Assembly (NCBI RefSeq): GCF_964204645.1
Contig: NC_134033.1
Span: 7,786,231-7,850,230 of the forward strand
Length of the DNA stretch: 64,000 bases
DNA from: Tubulanus polymorphus
Taxonomy: Eukaryota; Nemertea; Palaeonemertea; Tubulaniformes; Tubulanidae
Direction of reading: 5' to 3'
Shown here in pieces: positions 30,840 to 42,775 of the stretch (the stretch's first letter is position 1; each line of letters starts with the position of its first letter). A model generated the notes under the pieces. The model worked only from the letters and a program-made list of their open reading frames with translations. It made no database searches and was not told the origin of the DNA. Made by a program: the position numbers and the translations under genes.

Positions 30840-31903
30840 CAGTGCTTCATCTAGCATTAAAAAAGGGCAGGGTGCTGATTTCAAATAAGGGCATTTTTGT
30901 GCGTGATTCCATCGGAGCAAGGGCACATAATAACGCACTCACGTCTGTTTTAGGGGCAAACTGCAATGTTCCCTATTGCATAGATCGAGGTACCCCCTAC
31001 TACGATTGAGGACTAGAAACTATGTTTAAATCTGATTATGCCATGAGTGACACACTTGACCACAGTACATCCTTACACCTATGCCTGTCAATGAACAAAA
31101 GTTAATCTAGATAGGGCTTTCAAAATGATTTGGAAAACCAGTTGCAGACAAAAAAATTGCAGAAAAAACCAATCTCAAGTAGCAAATACAGCGAAAAAGA
31201 GCCAGCAATTGTGTATAGACCTACATGAAATTGCATATTTTTAATCTTAGAAATATCAAATTAATTGATTTAAATTGATAGTGTTAGTGATTGGCAAGTA
31301 ACTGTTGATAATTGGTAAGCAGTCAGCTTAAGAACACATTATTGCTATTAGGCTACTCAAACTAATTGTCTGTGCGAGTCTCTCTGTGAGTTCACCGAAC
31401 AAATTTTTTCACCTTGTATATAAAAAATTTGTCTAATAGTCTAGATAAAAAGATCCAGAGCATCACGATGTGTTCAAAACGAAACAATCCATCGAATATA
31501 CACTACCAGCTTTACAACGGCAGTCGCTAGAATGATTGGCAGTAGTTTGGAAGTCAGCCAATTTCCTGGAAACTTAAACTAGGCCACGCGTCTGAGGCAT
31601 GTTTTCACACGATGCACACTGACTGCAGAACATTTGAATATAACCACTGATCACATGAGCTACTATCGTTGATATCATACGAGATATTTCATAGCCGTTG
31701 CAGGAAACTTACTAACAGTCGGATGCGTCGGCTTATTTTGAAAGCCCTGACTCATTACTCGTGACTGACAAGGACAGGATGGCGGACCTACGGCAAGTGA
31801 TGAGGGCACAAGGGCGAGCATGGGACACATCTGAAGGGCACAAGGGCGGCTATTATGGGGGCGGGGCGGACCGCCCTTCTATTTTTGGCTCGATGAAGCA
31901 CTG
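30840..31903. mobile_element. CAGTG-ended non-autonomous element, copy 1 (1064 bp)
   Basis: The ends CAGTGCTTCATCTAGC and GCTCGATGAAGCACTG form an imperfect 16-bp inverted repeat, with ATATA on both sides. GGGCGG-rich stretches lie inside each end. The left 180 bp recur at 63822-64000. It probably belongs to the hAT-like group by its CAG end. Confidence 0.65.
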
Positions 31904-32323
31904 ATATATTCTACTCTCTCTGGGGCCCGTTGTGCAATGGCAGCTCTGCGTTGATTCAAACTCGTTTTTGAATGGCAAAATTAAACTTTTGGGCATTTTG
32001 ATCCATCAAATGCCTGTAGAACAGTGTAAATTACTTAAAACGCCAACTTGAATAAGCACTAAAGCAGCTTATTTTCGTTAACACTAACACACTTTGTTAA
32101 CACTAAGCAAACTTTAAGGTTCATGAACTAAGCATATCAGTACAAAATGAGGAAGAATAATCAGATGAAGTACATAAACTCAGTGGCGTTGAAAGAACAG
32201 TGAATGCAGCGGCAAAGCCGCGGTAATAATTTACTGAATGACGTTTTTTTTTTCTTTGAATACCAATTTTTTTAAAGTAAATTCGCTGCAATCAAAAATT
32301 GCTTCCACGTGCCTGAAACTTAC
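31904..32323. other. No recognised gene
   Basis: Short intron stretch between the CAGTG element and a URB2-like exon. Confidence 0.35.
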
Positions 32324-32479
32324 TTCGATGATTTTGATAAACCCGTAAATAATGTTTCTGCAATCTGTAACCATGTGTAAGCTACCAAAGGAGGGTGCAG
32401 CCACTGAGCTTCCTCACAAGTTTCACTACCTAAAAACTGCTGTGATAATGAATAATGTGTAAAACCGATTTCCACAGAC
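32324..32479 (-). CDS. URB2: URB2-like, exon 8 of those visible
   Basis: This 156-nt exon lies between a TTTTTTAG acceptor and a CGAA/GTAAGT donor, phase 2 in and phase 2 out. The split arginine joins exactly with the previous exon. It encodes SVEIGFTHYSLSQQFLGS and WLHPPLVAYTWLQIAETLF. The intron upstream contains the Penelope fragment on the same strand. Confidence 0.74.
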
Positions 32480-32617
32480 CTAAAAAAGAGAAACATTGAG
32501 AAATAGGGGTCCATAAGTTATACTATTCAAACGAGAAAATATCACTTATCATGTCATGAGCATTTGGGGGCTTACTATAGATTAAACTTTTTCAATTTTC
32601 CAATCACTAATGTAGGA

Positions 32618-32705
32618 ATCCATAAAAGAACAAACAGTTTCATTTTCCATATATATAAATCATGTTGAATAAGTCGAACGTTTTCTGGTTAACATATACC
32701 CCTTC
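32618..32705 (+). repeat. Inverted 5' Penelope fragment
   Basis: It is the reverse complement of 33783-33873, including the codons for MLNKSNVF.LTYTP. It lies tail to tail with the larger minus-strand copy, an arrangement typical of Penelope insertions. Confidence 0.7.
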
Positions 32706-32779
32706 TCAAGACAAGTAACAAATGATGCAAAACTACAGTATGTTAAGATATAAGTTTACAGAAACAGGTCAACAGTGGT

Positions 32780-33850
32780 GCTTCAAATAGCAGAAGATTA
32801 CATAATATAACCTGGCATCAACCAGGACAGATCAGGTTAACGAAATACATTTAAAATGAATGAGGATCCATTTTGAAACAATTGTAAGTTCAAAGACGGC
32901 TTTTCTAATTTAATAAACAAGGCCTCTCGGATTTTACATTCAAAGTCTGAGTTAGCTTTGTCTAAAATCTTGAATTTGTTTTCATTGAAGTCCTAACTAC
33001 AAGTGGAACAGATAGATAAATGTTGTCCTATAGCGGATTTGTTTGTCCGATGCTCTTTAACTCTCGTAGCTACATGTCGTTTTGTTTTTCCTATGTAGGA
33101 AACGTTTACATCACATTAACAATTGAATTTGTATACAACATTAGCCTTAAGGGATTTAGGAGTAGGACATTTCAATGAGAAGAAATTCTTAATCTTTGTG
33201 GTAGTGAATGAGCACTTGAGATCAATGCAATAATGTTTTTTGAACAAATTTCTGATCTTACAGGCAAATAGTATGGAGGGGTAGCCCACATATGGAATTG
33301 AGATAAATTGAGAAACTTCATCGCGTTCAATCTGTTTATTACCCGGAGTTAATCTAGAATCCAGAAAATGTTTGACACAATTATCAAACACCCTGCCTGG
33401 GTAACCGTTACGGCAAAACATATCACGGAGACAATCTAATTCTTTAGTGAAAACCAGACAACTGTTACAAATATTGTAAGATCTAAATAACATACAGTTA
33501 ACTAACTAAACCTATTTTCCACTTAAATGGACACATCACATTAAAGTTGAGTAAAAGACCAGTATTTGAACATTTTCGGTAGACACTTGATATAAAATCT
33601 TTTCCCATTTCTAAAGGAGTTTCTATTCGAGTATCTAGGAAGGGTACAATGTTAGGACCAAATTCGAAAGTGAATTCTAAACAAGAATGTAAATCGTTTA
33701 ATTGTTGGAATAACTTTAGATATGTGGAATGATCTCTAAATACACAAAATACATCATCTACATATCTCAAGTATAGGGCTGGGGTATATGTTAACCCGAA
33801 AACGTTCGACTTATTCAACATGATTTATATATATGGTAAATGAAAATGTT
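32780..33850 (-). pseudogene. Penelope-like element: reverse transcriptase end plus GIY-YIG nuclease
   Basis: Frame 33821-33498 encodes YLRYVDDVFCVF (catalytic YVDD), ECTF-like LEFTFEFGPNIVPFLDTRIE and SSVYRKCSNTGLLLNF. Frame 33493-33116 continues FRSYNICNSC to PKSLKANVVYKFNC, then a TAA stop, then CDVNVSYIGKTKRHVATRV (GIY-YIG nuclease core, YIGKT.R) and GQHL with a C..C pair. One frameshift and at least one stop inactivate it. Such elements use target-primed reverse transcription. Confidence 0.85.
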
Positions 33851-34189
33851 TGTTCTTTTATGGATTTTTAATTATCGGAACTCTCTACCGAGGTTTTATC
33901 ACTAATGTAGGAGTTCTGTAAAATCTGAAAGCTTTATGATATACAAAATAAGGGCGATTTTGGCAAACAACAATGCCAAATTCCTGGATTCCATATATTG
34001 ATGAATGAACAGATTGAAGACAGATGTGTGACATATGACATATGTCAACACCCCATGGCGACGAAACCCATCAAAAATTTTTTTTTCTTATCTAAGATTA
34101 TGAAAACAACTTGTTAAAGAAAAAGTTTTTGGCAGATTTTGAGAAGGGGATCCGTGCTCCACATAATTCAAATGTTATGTTAAAGTGAC

Positions 34190-35340
34190 TTGTAAGCCAT
34201 ACATGGCTGGGTTTCAATTTCAATATTCAACACCCCCTGGTGACCATATACAAAAACCAATGACCTTGAAACACACCACAATCATAGAACATGTCAGCAG
34301 CTACGATTTTGTGATTGATTGTAATAAGAAAACATGCCTCGTACCTATTAAATATGGAAATACTAAGTTATTCTACTATTTAACGCCCCCTGGCCATAGA
34401 ACATGTCATGAACCACAACTTTGCAATTGATCATGGTAACAAAATAAGGTACCTATCTAATAAGGAAATACTATTCAACACCCCCTGTTATTCTACTATT
34501 CAACGCCCCTGGTGACCATATAGAATAACTAATGTCCTTAAAACTCACCACAATCATAGACAATGTCATGAGCTACAATGGTGCAATCGATTGTGGTAAC
34601 AAAATATGCATAGGTACAAATATAATATAGAAACACTAAGTTATTGTATTATTCAACGCCCCCTGGTGGCCATATACAACAACCAATGACCTTGAAACTC
34701 ACCACAATCATAGAACACGTTATAAGCTACAACTTTCTAATTCATTGTTGTAACAAAATATGCTTAGGTATCAATATAATGTCGAAAAACTTTTTCCCCC
34801 TACGAATGAGTACTGATGACACCAAGATGGCCGCCAATTGCATCATAATTGGCTGATCAAAAATACCTGTCTCAGGTATAAAACATGCCTTCTCAAAGAA
34901 TACCCATCAGCAATTGCAATGAGAAATGCCAAACCAGTAGGAAGCTACAGGACTCAGAATTCGGTCCAAAATTAACATTTTTGGGCACTTAAAAGGTCCT
35001 AGGATGACCATCTGGGGGGGTTCAAATATATACGAAAGATCAAGGTAATTGATCGAGGCGTCTTCAAAATTTCCCTCAAAAAGTACAAAAACGTGTAAAA
35101 AGTGCTGATTTTGGTGAACAACAATGGCTGCCAGTCGGCCATCTTGATTCTGACAGGGCCAGTTTTTGGGCTGAAGAAGTGTCTAGGGTAGATACATGTA
35201 TAAACCAAATATCAAGATATTACTTGAAGCGTCTACAAAACTTCCAAAAATAACTGGATTCGGTCTACAGACGAATGGACGGACAATGGATGAAAAGTAA
35301 AGGCAATAGCCCGCTGGGACGAGTCCCGAGTGGGCTAAAA
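34190..35340. repeat. Dispersed CTCF-motif repeat, third copy
   Basis: Four motif-bearing units begin near 34226, 34382, 34500 and 34656, the last reading CAACGCCCCCTGGTGGCC. They are followed by the GAGAAATGCCAAACCAG part and a terminal CCCGAGTGGGCTAAAA. Same order as the other copies. Confidence 0.75.
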
Positions 35341-35603
35341 ACAATCATAAATCAACGGACTTGCAACAAGGCCCCAATGGCCCGCCAGACACCAAAAACA
35401 TCAAGTCGCAAACGTTATGGTCTGAATGGAACTGCTCGTATGAATTCAAGATCATATAAGATCTGGACCAGTATTGAGGAGTACAGCCCACGGCGGGAAA
35501 AGACTATATACAATTGGTTCACTTACCACCATAAGCATTATAGGCACAGTAAAAGGGTTTATTTTTTCTGAACAAAATTTAAGTTATGAAAGACCAAACA
35601 AAC

Positions 35604-35755
35604 CTTTCAGCCAGCGTTGATTCTGTGATGGAGTTGATGATGTTTTGGATAATGGGTAACAGTGTTTTCTGCGGAATGCTGTCTGTATTAGTTAAACTAC
35701 CCAAAAGAATTTTCCACTGAGCAATTTCATAATTCTCTCGACTGATATCTCCCAC
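35604..35755 (-). CDS. URB2: URB2-like, exon 7 of those visible
   Basis: This 152-nt exon runs from a TTTTAG acceptor to an AAAG/GTTTGT donor, phase 0 in and phase 2 out, 50 codons. It encodes VGDISRENYEIAQWKILLGS. The phrase VG..S...Y..A.W.....NL is a clear landmark of URB2, and this is the exon that most supports the family call. Confidence 0.76.
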
Positions 35756-35769
35756 CTAAAACAATTTGT

Positions 35770-36290
35770 AAATGAATAATTTAAAGTAGCAAGACATTCA
35801 TCCTTCAAACATATACAGTATACCAAAGTAATGAAGACCCAGTGGTTCCATATTTTGTGTTATATTAGATTAAAGATGCAGGTTCACTGTTAAATTTGAC
35901 TGTTTATGCAATTCTTTACCTAGAACTTGTCCCAGCATTATGCAGACAGTGATAGGGCATGAGAGTCAACCGAGGTATAGGGGACTGTAGTTCCTATTTT
36001 CTCAAATTCATAACATTCAATCAGTGATTCGGTCACTTGACAGTTCTACGATTTGACAGTTCGACAATTTTAAGATTCGACAGTTCGACGGAAGTAAATT
36101 TCCGCATTTTGAACCCACATTTTCACCAGATATCTTGATGCAATGTTACCTTATGCAGGGGATTTCAAAATAAGAATCGTTTAACACATTTCAAACAATA
36201 AATTGTTGTATGATACGCCTTGAGTGTCAGTAATCGCACTAGCAACGATGAATATAAACCAATTCAATTGTGCCACCATTCTATTTAATG
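35770..36290. other. No recognised gene
   Basis: Intron sequence. A run of CGACAGTTCGAC/TTCGACAGT repeats lies near 36040-36090. Confidence 0.35.
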
Positions 36291-37190
36291 CTTTACACAC
36301 ATGACGTCATGAGGGCGGTCAAAACGGGTCAACACAAATTATATATAACCGAGATTTTGAGGGGTTTCATCTTTGAAAGCCCATTTCTACGGAACAAAGC
36401 TTTGGATTTTAAGGAGATAAAGATCTTCCAACGCAAATAGCATTGAATTTTCACACGTGTAATTTTTTACAGTTAAAGATGCCGCAAAAAATGTGCTCAA
36501 ATAAATCGAATTTTTTACCCCATTTCTCAAAAAATATGAAACCCACAACTTTCAAGTTCGCGCACCATAAAGAAAAACAAACTACGAAATATATTTTTGG
36601 TTGATCGACTCAATTTCACCCATACGTAGTAAAATAACAGGCTACCGTTTGAGAGCACTAAAAACAGCCTTGAACGTAGTGTATCAAGCATAGGAATGAT
36701 TATCAATCGGCCAGACCATTGACATAGAGTTCGATCTAAGGAAGCAGACTTCTCGAGCCATGACAATAGAACCCAATGAAGCTACTGAGCCCACCTGGCC
36801 TGATACATCCTGTAAATAAAAGGACATAAAGGTTGAAGGAGCATTCCAAAAGGTAGTGCACTAGGTAGCCATAGACCACACTTGGTGTAAAGCCACTCCT
36901 TCTGAGGAGAGATTGAACTTAATTGAAATGTTCTTCATTAATGATGGCGAGCCCCAGCAAGCCACAGTCTCGAGAAATGTCACCCTTAAGATGATCAAGT
37001 AGTAGAATGAACAAATAATGCTTGTGCAAACCCCTCTGGGGCGCAGAACGATCTATCGATGGTAACATAAAGCCTGCACCGGACACAAAGACTTGTCTGG
37101 AAGACCTAGTTCCACTCTGGCTTTGACTCTCCATTCACTGCCCACTGAACCTGGTCAACAACTGCATGGCAGGCCAAAGGGTAATGAACC
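36290..37190 (-). pseudogene. DIRS fragment (3' region and recombinase end), related to copy 2
   Basis: 36300-36740 matches 49398-49810 (TATATAACCGAGATTTTGAG, TTTGAAAGCCCAT). 36960-36745 on the minus strand encodes SSEGVALHQVWSMAT and PSTFMSFYLQDVSGQ, the end of a tyrosine recombinase with the Tyr nucleophile. The catalytic Arg of HQVR is changed to Trp. It is truncated on both sides. Confidence 0.75.
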
Positions 37191-37199
37191 CCACCCAGC

Positions 37200-38040
37200 A
37201 GTCCAAAATGCCTATACTGTCCGATTTTCATGAGATTCTCCTTAAAAGGATTTCAAATTCCACAATGATTGTCTGGTAAAACTTGACAGGATATGGATGA
37301 AAATTTAAAATCCCTGTCATTTGAGCAGCAAATTGTTGACGAAAGAATTTCTTTCATCCACAATTTGCCGCGAAAATGAGAGGCATTTAATAAAGCAGCA
37401 GTTATGGATTGGCCTCAGTCTGAATGATAGTTGAAATGAGTCAACTGTCAAGTCATATCAAAGCAAATGTTGTGCGAATTGCTTTTGTTCCCTTTACAAC
37501 GATTATAAGGTTGTTGGGCCTGCAGGGCTGTTAGAGGCTGGGCAACACAGTCAGGTTCACTGGCATCACATCTGACATCTTGTTTTACAAATACCAACGA
37601 AGCAATTTTTGTGTAATATTGTCTTGGTTGTTAAAGCTTGATTCAAGAAGACTCGTCGAGTCGTTAATCTCGTGAATGTAATTTACAGCTATTCTAGACG
37701 GGGTCCGCATTATTGAATGGGTTGGGCCGGCTGGGCCCTTTGAGGTTAGGCAATATAGCCCAGCTTCCGGAGGCAAACCCATAAACATGGATACCCGATA
37801 ATCTATATGTTGCACTTGATGTTAGTATTTCAAGACCAGAATCAAGCAAGCTTGTGTAATGTTCTTGGAGTTATTGTCTTGATTAGATAAGACTCATTAT
37901 ATGTCAAGTTGATTCAGTTTGCGACTTGTTAATCACTCTAAACTACGGCGATTCTGTAACTAGGCGTCCCAGCATGTGTTTGAGCATAGGAGCACCTGTG
38001 TATCAGCATCAAGTGTGTGATGGAGTTATAACCATACGAT
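37200..38040. other. No recognised gene
   Basis: Intron sequence. The minus-strand open frame 37585-37815 shows no family resemblance. Confidence 0.35.
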
Positions 38041-38047
38041 TATGCAC

Positions 38048-38440
38048 TAATTCCTTTCCCTATGGATGATCTTTTGGAAACGTCATGAGTGACACCCTGC
38101 TGTGTGTAGGACGTTTATGAAACGTCATTCACCTATCAACTATTAGCCTGAAGGCGCACAGAGAAAACAGTATAGAAGCGCATGTGAGACTATCTAAGGC
38201 TATCTTATTTCACTTCTTAACCCTTTCAGTACTGGCCTCATACCCACCCAATATACTGAGCCAGAAATCAAAATTTTTGGTAATTCTACTAAAACCCCTG
38301 GTATAAAGATACCGTAAGTGGTTATGAAAGGGGTACTGTACCCACAGAGGACAATATAGTGGCCGAAAATTTTGGTGATAAAAGATTAATTTTCAGGCTA
38401 ATAGTTGATAGGTGAATGACATTTCATAAAATGGAAAATG
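38048..38440. mobile_element. piggyBac-like element end, degenerate
   Basis: 38051-38210 aligns with the reverse complement of the right part of the 1378-1966 element. The landmarks are CCTTTCCCTATGG, TTTTGGAAACGTCAT, GAGTGACAC and AAACGTCATTCACCTAT. A TTAACCCTTTCAGTACTGG sequence at 38217 looks like a second piggyBac terminus. 38392-38440 is an inverted partner of 38104-38155. No transposase frame. Confidence 0.5.
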
Positions 38441-38449
38441 CTATCAAAA

Positions 38450-39320
38450 TTATACTTTCTGCCACTTCTTAACAAGAAGAAACTTTAGTAAAAAATAACA
38501 ACCTGAGATCTGTCTGATGGAAAGAAGTATCTCTAATTAGCTGTAAATTAGTCACTTATTTTTCCTTCACTCCGTGCGTATTGTTCACATACAACTTGCA
38601 GTGGCGCTATTTATGATGTTATCTAGTACACGTAGCCAATGTATAATCGATCAAATAAACATCGTTTGTTCACTGTATATAGCGCTACTCACTGATATAT
38701 GTTTATCATGTCATATCCGACAGTAGCAACAGTATACAATGGTAAGATTTCAAAATTGAAAGACATTTCTAAAATGATTAAATACCCTACTTTGAAACGT
38801 CTAGTGAAATGATTGGAAGCCGGGAGCGTTTGTCAGAGATGTCAGAAACATGCACCTGCTTACATAAACAATAGCAGTGCCAATTTAAAAGTTGCATTTC
38901 TCAGAAATGGCTGAACTAAAATTCAAACCAGTTATATTTGATATTTGTGAATATATCACATTTGAAAATACCTATTACACAATATTCTATTTTGAAAGCA
39001 TTTGCTCTTGAAGTCTTATAATGTTAATAGGTTCAGATTTCTTAGCCAGGATGTAACAACTAGGGCAGAGTAGAGGTTTGTACTGTGACAGTGTCTCAAG
39101 ACCAGTTTTGTATCTGGACTGGGAGAGCATTTGTTTGTTAGAATTTGTTCATACTTCAAGGACTCAATTCCAGAGATATGACTTAAATCGCACACTTATA
39201 TTTTCAATCACTCATTCTCCAATCACAACTGAATTTGAACCTTATAACGACCGAACTCACCGTTCCATTCCATGCTTGTCCATGAAATAAATGTCCTGTA
39301 TCACTTTTGAATATTTGCTT
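38450..39320. other. No recognised gene
   Basis: The intron in which one small URB2-like exon is expected but was not identified. Confidence 0.35.
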
Positions 39321-39325
39321 TACAC

Positions 39326-39413
39326 CTTCAGTAATGACAACCATTGTTGATGCTCGGTTTGAATCAGTCATCATCAGTAAGGCTGCCTTCATCTTCTGAG
39401 TCCATAATAAACT
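39326..39413 (-). CDS. URB2: URB2-like, exon 6 of those visible
   Basis: This 88-nt exon lies between a TTCATAG acceptor and a GAAG/GTGTAA donor, phase 0 in and phase 1 out. It encodes LLWTQKMKAALLMMTDSN, which matches the QKMKRTLM-type phrase of URB2 at the right place. The donor is weak (GTGTAA). The exon after it, expected to be about 25-30 codons with phase 1 in and phase 0 out, was not found between 35756 and 39325. Confidence 0.7.
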
Positions 39414-40601
39414 CTATGAAAATACATATATCATCTAAATATTCCTTATGAGCTTATTTTTACCTCTAAAGAACCAATATACGTATCGTTCTTTGAGTTC
39501 AGATCGTAATTTCTACTGTAAGTCCCCATTTTAAGCCACAATCACAGGAGTGTTTTTGAAGGCACCTCAGAGTAAACAAAATAACTGAATATCAGAGAGT
39601 TGTAGTCACAATTTTTCCAAATCAGTTTGGTGAAATAGTTTTTCTGGCGGTTAGAGGAAGTTCAAGTGGACTTCAGTTTGACAAATAGTCAGACCAGGCC
39701 CATGGAAAATTCTATAATGGGTCAAGTAATTCCGCGAGAATGTTGATTGGTCCTGGGAGTGACTCTACATCTTTTGATTGGATTTTAGTAACCAGTGAGT
39801 GATTTATGAGTAAAAGCATTGATCCTTTGAAACGATTTATGTATGTTTCCAAGCTATTGGAACACTTTTGTTTAAGTGGAAGACAGAATACCTTGCAAAC
39901 TTGAAACACTTTTACATTGGACATGCTAAACAAAGCAATATTTCTGAAACCAGGTTCAGATGTCATTATTCAAGATGAAGGTCCAAGATTAAACAGTAAG
40001 TTAGAATCAATCATTGATAATGTATACAGGAGGGACAGTTTGATAAGGTCATGTAATCTAAAGACACAATGCACTATAACCATCTATTAACGAATTATGT
40101 CCATTAGAAATTGTTAACTACTATCTTAGATCATTCTACTAACTGACCTCCAGATATAACTAGTAAAACCAAGCAAATGCCGTAATAGAAGCAGGACCCA
40201 AAATAGTAAATTTTCTTGTAAGACATCATTGTATTTGATGTATACCTGGTTATGAATTAGTGTTTATGGTGTCGGGAGTGTCACAACGCATCAACACTAA
40301 TGTATCATATTGATTGTACACCTGGGTTTTTTTCCCAAAAATTTCTCACAATTACCACATAGTTTTGTAACTTCCACTCCTTGGGCTATTTTTGTCTGTT
40401 TCAATTTTACTGTGTTCCATATTTTCCTTGGCTTGAGGGACCATCTTCCAGACAAAAGACATAATCCTAAAGTGCCAACATTGATGACCTGAAAACCCTC
40501 ATACATTCACGGCAGTGCGTCGTGACAAGAAGCAACCTCACCCTATGATGGTAGAGCGAGCCGATCTGCTGATGACCCAAAGAATTGCCCAAATCACTTA
40601 C

Positions 40602-40820
40602 CATAAAATACTCTTCAGTTGGAGCGGAATATTCACTGCATACAACATTCCATACTTCTGGATAATAAACCGGCACAATGCAGCTCATATTAGATGTTAC
40701 ATCATCAATCGATCCAAGTTTCAACCAGTCACATTCACGACCATAAATAAGCAGCAACATGCGTATCTCCGCCCACATACTTGCTAACATAAGAAACGTC
40801 TTGCGCTCTGATTGAGAGCC
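40602..40820 (-). CDS. URB2: URB2-like, exon 5 of those visible
   Basis: This 219-nt exon runs from a TTTTAG acceptor to an ATG/GTAAGT donor, phase 0 to phase 0, 73 codons. It encodes LMLASMWAEIRMLLLIYGRE near its start. The LSYTWAQ-type helix of URB2 is recognisable as LASMWAE. Cysteine and tryptophan content is high but there is no metal-binding spacing. The next exon follows in phase 0. Confidence 0.74.
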
Positions 40821-41246
40821 CTAAAAGATAAAACATGCTCTGATGAATAGAATAGGTGCTGGTTGCAGAGTGGTGACTTAAAACCAAAGAAGTTGCCTCA
40901 AATCCTAAGACTAGTCTGAAGTTGTTAGATTAGCTAATAGCTGGTCTTAAACTGGTCTCAAGTCTAAGCAGTGACTAGGCAACAGGCTGTAACAGGTCTG
41001 TAACAGAAACCAGCGATTAACAATATAAAAACCCATTAGTCACCTAGACAACCAAATAAAACCTAACTAGTTCTATCATGTTCCCTGTATTTTTGTAATT
41101 TTTAATTGACCATGAAATATTACTATAATTCTGGTAGATTATGGCAAAAGGACAAAAACAGGCTGAAACAGTCTGTGGACAACACTGGGTTGTATGCCGA
41201 GTAAATAGTTGTGAGCTGATTAAGCACTGAGTATGCAAGGGTGTAC

Positions 41247-41413
41247 CTGTTTCTTAATAATTTTAACAGACCATACGTCGATGACTTCATTTAATGTTCG
41301 TTTCATCAGAAGTGATATGTCTTCAGCTGTTTTTGACGCCATGTTGTAATCAGGAATTTGTATACTCATGAGAAATTTGTAAAACAACTCAACCACGAAA
41401 GACTGATTCATGA
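41247..41413 (-). CDS. URB2: URB2-like, exon 4 of those visible
   Basis: This 167-nt exon is bounded by a T-rich acceptor ending TTTCAG and an ACAG/GTACAC donor, phase 1 in and phase 0 out. It encodes 55 residues after the split valine, including VVELFYKFLMSIQIPDYN and LLMKRTLNEVIDVW. The spacing of the IPDYN-type turn and the following R..NEVIDVW helix fits the URB2 family order. Confidence 0.72.
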
Positions 41414-41429
41414 CTGAAAAAAAAAACAT

Positions 41430-42680
41430 CTCATAGTATCAACTGAAAACATAATCTATATATTAATACGAAACTATGTAACAAATAATGTCGCCATGGA
41501 GAAGAATTGGGACTTGAAATTTTGTGTGGTAGTCAATCATTGTATAAACTAATGCAACGGGTATAAACGAGTGTGAAAATATTTATAGGGGGGCCAAACG
41601 AAGGCAGACAAAATTCCAGCCAATCAGTAAGCAGGAATTCTAATTATACTCTTACTGCAGCAAAACAATTCTACAGTACGGTATCAATAACGGGTCACGA
41701 TGGCCCAGTCAGAAGACAAGAGCACAAGACTTGCACCAGATGGGTAAAAAGTTGGAGCCCCACGTAGCTCCGTACATATTTTGTTTATCTCAGATAGTTC
41801 CCAGTCTCCACGGGAACAGGTCATCAAAGCTCACTGAGAGTCTCCACGGGCATGGACACATAGATTTTAAATGGCCCGACTTAATTACATTGCAAATAAA
41901 TTGAACAGTTTGAAGTTCAGGGCCAAAGAAAATCACCCGTGGTTTCCACGAGTATTACTATAGTAATGTATTAATTGATCTAAAGAGTCCATTGATATGA
42001 TCAAGATATTTCCATCTCCAATGTCAAAGAAATATGTGTAACCAAATGGAAATAATAGTGCGGTCCATGGGCCACAAAAATGGACTTGAGTGGAAAGACA
42101 TATTCGTGAATATTTCTGTATCCAGCGAATAAACTCGAACAGATAACGCTGCTTATGTCAGCCTGACAGGGCCTTCGTTAAGTTAGGTTTTCCTTGAAAG
42201 AGCAAGAGAGCTAACAAGAAATTCAAGACGTCTACAGTGGTGGCCAAATAAGATGAGTAGAAAGCTAATTTTCTATAGGTTTCATCCACCAGTCTACCCC
42301 ATTACACTTTATTTGATGTGTGTAGAGTGCTAACAAGAAATTCAAGATTTCCGCTTTGGTGACCTTATTGGAAGAGCGCGTACGCTAATTTTCAATCGTT
42401 TTCTTCCATGGGCCTACTCCATTACAGAAACCAAGTTTAAAAGAAATCACATGTTATTTCATGTGTTATGCAACAGGAAAGTCAAGATGTCCTCCGTGGA
42501 GGCCCTTTAAGCAGAGCAAGTAAGCTAATTTTTTATAGGTTTCATCCATGGGCTAAGCCCATTATACAAAACAAGTTAAAAAGAAATTGCATGTTATATG
42601 ATGTATGTTCAGTCTTATTTTCAAGTTTTGAGCAAGGATGAAACTTGGATCTGGTCTATAGAATAGATCTACAAACATAC
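41430..42680. other. No recognised gene; short direct repeats
   Basis: AAGAAATTCAAGA and TTTCATCCATGGGC-type phrases recur at about 42215, 42330 and 42470, forming a degenerate tandem array of about 130 bp units. Confidence 0.4.
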
Positions 42681-42775
42681 CTTTATTAATGTAAAAATCT
42701 GATAGTTCATCTATAAACATCGCCCATACAGCCTTCACTTGACTGATGTTCAAACCATTGATTACTTTCCCAAAA
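42681..42775 (-). CDS. URB2: URB2-like, exon 3 of those visible
   Basis: This 95-nt exon has a TTTACAG acceptor and an AAAG/GTATGT donor. One base completes the serine split with the previous exon, then 31 codons follow, leaving phase 1. It encodes FGKVINGLNISQVKAVWAMF and the following helix. The pattern 'L...Q....W..F...L' continues the URB2-like alignment directly after the previous exon. Confidence 0.72.

Noticed and set aside
30827-31009. Plus-strand open frame of 60 codons, repeated at the right edge
   Set aside because: Repeated because it is the end of a transposable element; no protein resemblance.
39712-39966. Minus-strand open frame of 84 codons between two URB2-like exons
   Set aside because: Its only acceptor gives the wrong phase, no donor follows, and the neighbouring exons (40602 and 39413) already join in phase 0.
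40297-40506. Minus-strand open frame considered as a URB2-like exon
   Set aside because: Inclusion would leave phase 1 before an exon that needs phase 0, and the family alignment has no room for it.
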